From NCBI GenBank assembly GCA_964035575.1, contig OZ037920.1, positions 1,171,272 to 1,235,271 on the forward strand: a stretch of DNA of 64,000 bases. The letters are read 5' to 3'. The first letter of the stretch is position 1. Every line of letters starts with the position of its first letter. Shown piece by piece: positions 62,501 to 64,000 of this stretch. The stretch comes from Rhynchopus sp. YZ270_cl-10. Lineage: Eukaryota; Euglenozoa; Diplonemea; Diplonemida; Diplonemidae. Below the pieces are notes generated by a model that saw nothing but the letters and a program-made list of their open reading frames with translations, had not been told where the DNA came from and did no database searches. The translations under genes were made by a program, and so were the position numbers.

Positions 62501-64000
62501 CCCGCAAACCCGCAAACCCGCAAACCCGCAAACCCGCAAACCCGCAAACCCGCAAACCCGCAAACCCGCAAACCCGCAAACCCGCAAACCCGCAAACCCG
62601 CAAACCCGCAAACCCGCAAACCCGCAAACCCGCAAACCCCGCAAACCCGCAAACCCGCAAACCCGCAAACCCGCAAACCCGCAAACCCGCAAACCCGCAA
62701 ACCCGCAAACCCGCAAACCCGCAAACCCGCAAACCCGCAAACCCGCAAACCCGCAAACCCGCAAACCCGCAAACCCGCAAACCCGCAAACCCGCAAACCC
62801 GCAAACCCGCAAACCCGCAAACCCGCAAACCCGCAAACCCGCAAACCCGCAAACCCGCAAACCCGCAAACCCGCAAACCCGCAAACCCGCAAACCCGCAA
62901 ACCCGCAAACCCGCAAACCCGCAAACCCGCAAACCCGCAAACCCGCAAACCCGCAAACCCGCAAACCCGCAAACCCGCAAACCCGCAAACCCGCAAACCC
63001 GCAAACCCGCAAACCCGCAAACCCCGCAAACCCGCAACCCGCAAACCCGCAAACCCGCAAACCCGCAAACCCGCAAACCCGCAAACCCGCAAACCCGCAA
63101 ACCCGCAAACCCGCAAACCCGCAAACCCGCAAACCCGCAAACCCGCAAACCGCAAACCCGCAAACCCGCAAACCCGCAAACCCGCAAACCACCGCAAACC
63201 CGCAAACCCGCAAACCCGCAAACCCGCAACCGCAAACCCGCAAACCCGCAACCCGCAAACCCGCAAACACCGCAAACCCGCAAACCGCAACCCGCAAACC
63301 CGCAAACCCGCAACCCGCAAACCCGCAAACCCCAACCCGCAAACCCGCAAACCCGCAAACCCGCAAACCCGCAAACCCGCAAACCCGCAAACCCGCAAAC
63401 CCGCAAACCCGCAAACCCGCAAACCCGCAAACCCGCAAACCCGCAAACCCGCAAAACCCGCAAACCCGCAAACCCGCAAACCCGCAAAACCCGCAAACCC
63501 GCAAACCCGCAAACCCGCAAACCCGCAAACCCGCAAACCCGCAAACCCGCAAAACCCGCAAACCCGAGACCCGCATACCCGCAAACCCGCAAACCGCAAA
63601 CTCGCTAAACCCGTCAGAACCCGCAAGAACCCGCAAACCCGCAAACCCGCAAACACGTCAACCCGCAATACACCGCGAAACCCGCAAACCGCAAACCCGC
63701 AAACCCGCAAACCCGCAAACCCGCAAACCCTCAAACCCGCAAACCCGCAAACCCGCAGAACTTCCGCAAACCCGCAAAACGCCGCAAAACACCGCAAACG
63801 TGCCGCAAAAACGAAGCCGGCAAAACACCGCAAACGATCCGCAAAACGGTCACCCGCAAACGCCGCAAACACTCGGCCCTACAACCAGAAACACCGCAGA
63901 GCAAACACTGACCGCAAGCTACGGTACACCGCAAACCCGTTCAAACCCGCAAACCCGCAACCCAAACGCAAACCCGCAAACCCGCAAACCCGCAAACCAG
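59528..64000 (+). repeat. 8-bp satellite (AAACCCGC)n, about 4.5 kb, reaches the window end
   Basis: More than 430 near-perfect units up to about 62,990, with three CGTAAACCC variants near the left edge (59537, 59591, 59904) and single indels at about 62188 and 62638. Beyond 63,000 the array decays progressively. The G-rich strand (GCGGGTTT) is telomere-like and lies on the minus strand. All frames on both strands are open (KPANPQTR plus; AGLRVCGF minus), so ORFs of 1300-1500 codons here are artefacts of the unit. Confidence 0.97.

Noticed and set aside
59074-63872. Minus-strand ORFs of 1355-1520 codons over the satellite
   Set aside because: They are AGLRVCGF repeats dictated by the stop-free 8-bp unit; the non-repeat ends show no domain, and the plus strand carries the LINE coding signal.
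59528-64000. A true chromosome end
   Set aside because: The G-rich strand points away from the right edge, and the array decays toward the right instead of ending in perfect repeats.

Overview
This 64 kb window comes from the nuclear genome of a eukaryote, most likely a protist. Gene density is low: nine confident protein genes, most read as one long ORF, separated by AT-rich, homopolymer-rich spacers full of small transposons and tandem repeats. Several genes have pyrimidine-tract/AG splice acceptors just before the start codon. The channel gene ends in short exons with GTATG donors. All nine confident genes lie on the + strand. The taxon cannot be fixed from sequence alone. A homogentisate-type prenyltransferase hints at plastoquinone or tocopherol chemistry, so a plastid or a plastid-bearing ancestor is possible.

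Layout. 1-2.6 kb: diverged repeats, a possible tiny ORF and two copies of a 386-bp repeat (one partial) that carries a perfect CAG/GTGAGT donor. 2.7-5.3 kb: a receptor-type cyclase homologue with a degenerate catalytic domain. 5.5-7.4 kb: an inverted-repeat-bounded element with a 7-bp minisatellite. 8.4-9.1 kb: a cytochrome b561 protein. 9.7-13.4 kb: a large unrecognised IQ-motif protein. 13.5-19.1 kb: a transposon nest containing two identical 748-bp hAT-like MITEs, one inside a Tc1/mariner-like MITE and one inside a large palindrome that also preserves the empty site. 19.4-20.8 kb: a membrane protein with four Tudor/SH3-like repeats. 20.8-33 kb: a gene desert with a second hAT-like element, other foldback elements, an 8-bp minisatellite and many short dispersed modules. 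33.1-36.7 kb: a double DEAD-box-like protein. 38.0-39.4 kb: a dual-specificity phosphatase. 39.4-44 kb: spacer. 44.3-46.5 kb: a cyclic-nucleotide-gated K+ channel with at least four exons. 47.0-47.8 kb: an MddA/NnrU-type methyltransferase. 48.9-49.8 kb: a UbiA prenyltransferase. 49.8-53.9 kb: spacer.

53.9-64 kb is dominated by repeats: 72 copies of a 13-bp unit, 2 kb of CAG-rich repeats, then the 5' part of a LINE-type ORF (OTU-like protease domain, C2H2 finger, pre-RT region). That ORF runs without a stop into about 4.5 kb of an 8-bp satellite (AAACCCGC)n that reaches the window end.

The genes do not form a pathway. The cyclase homologue and the channel could both belong to cyclic-nucleotide signalling; the other genes look unrelated. 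The most unusual items are the LINE-satellite junction, the hAT MITE pair with its empty site, the hidden exons of the channel, the catalytically altered cyclase and helicase cores, the MddA-like gene in a eukaryote, and at least five families of short repeats that I found only in the gene orientation.
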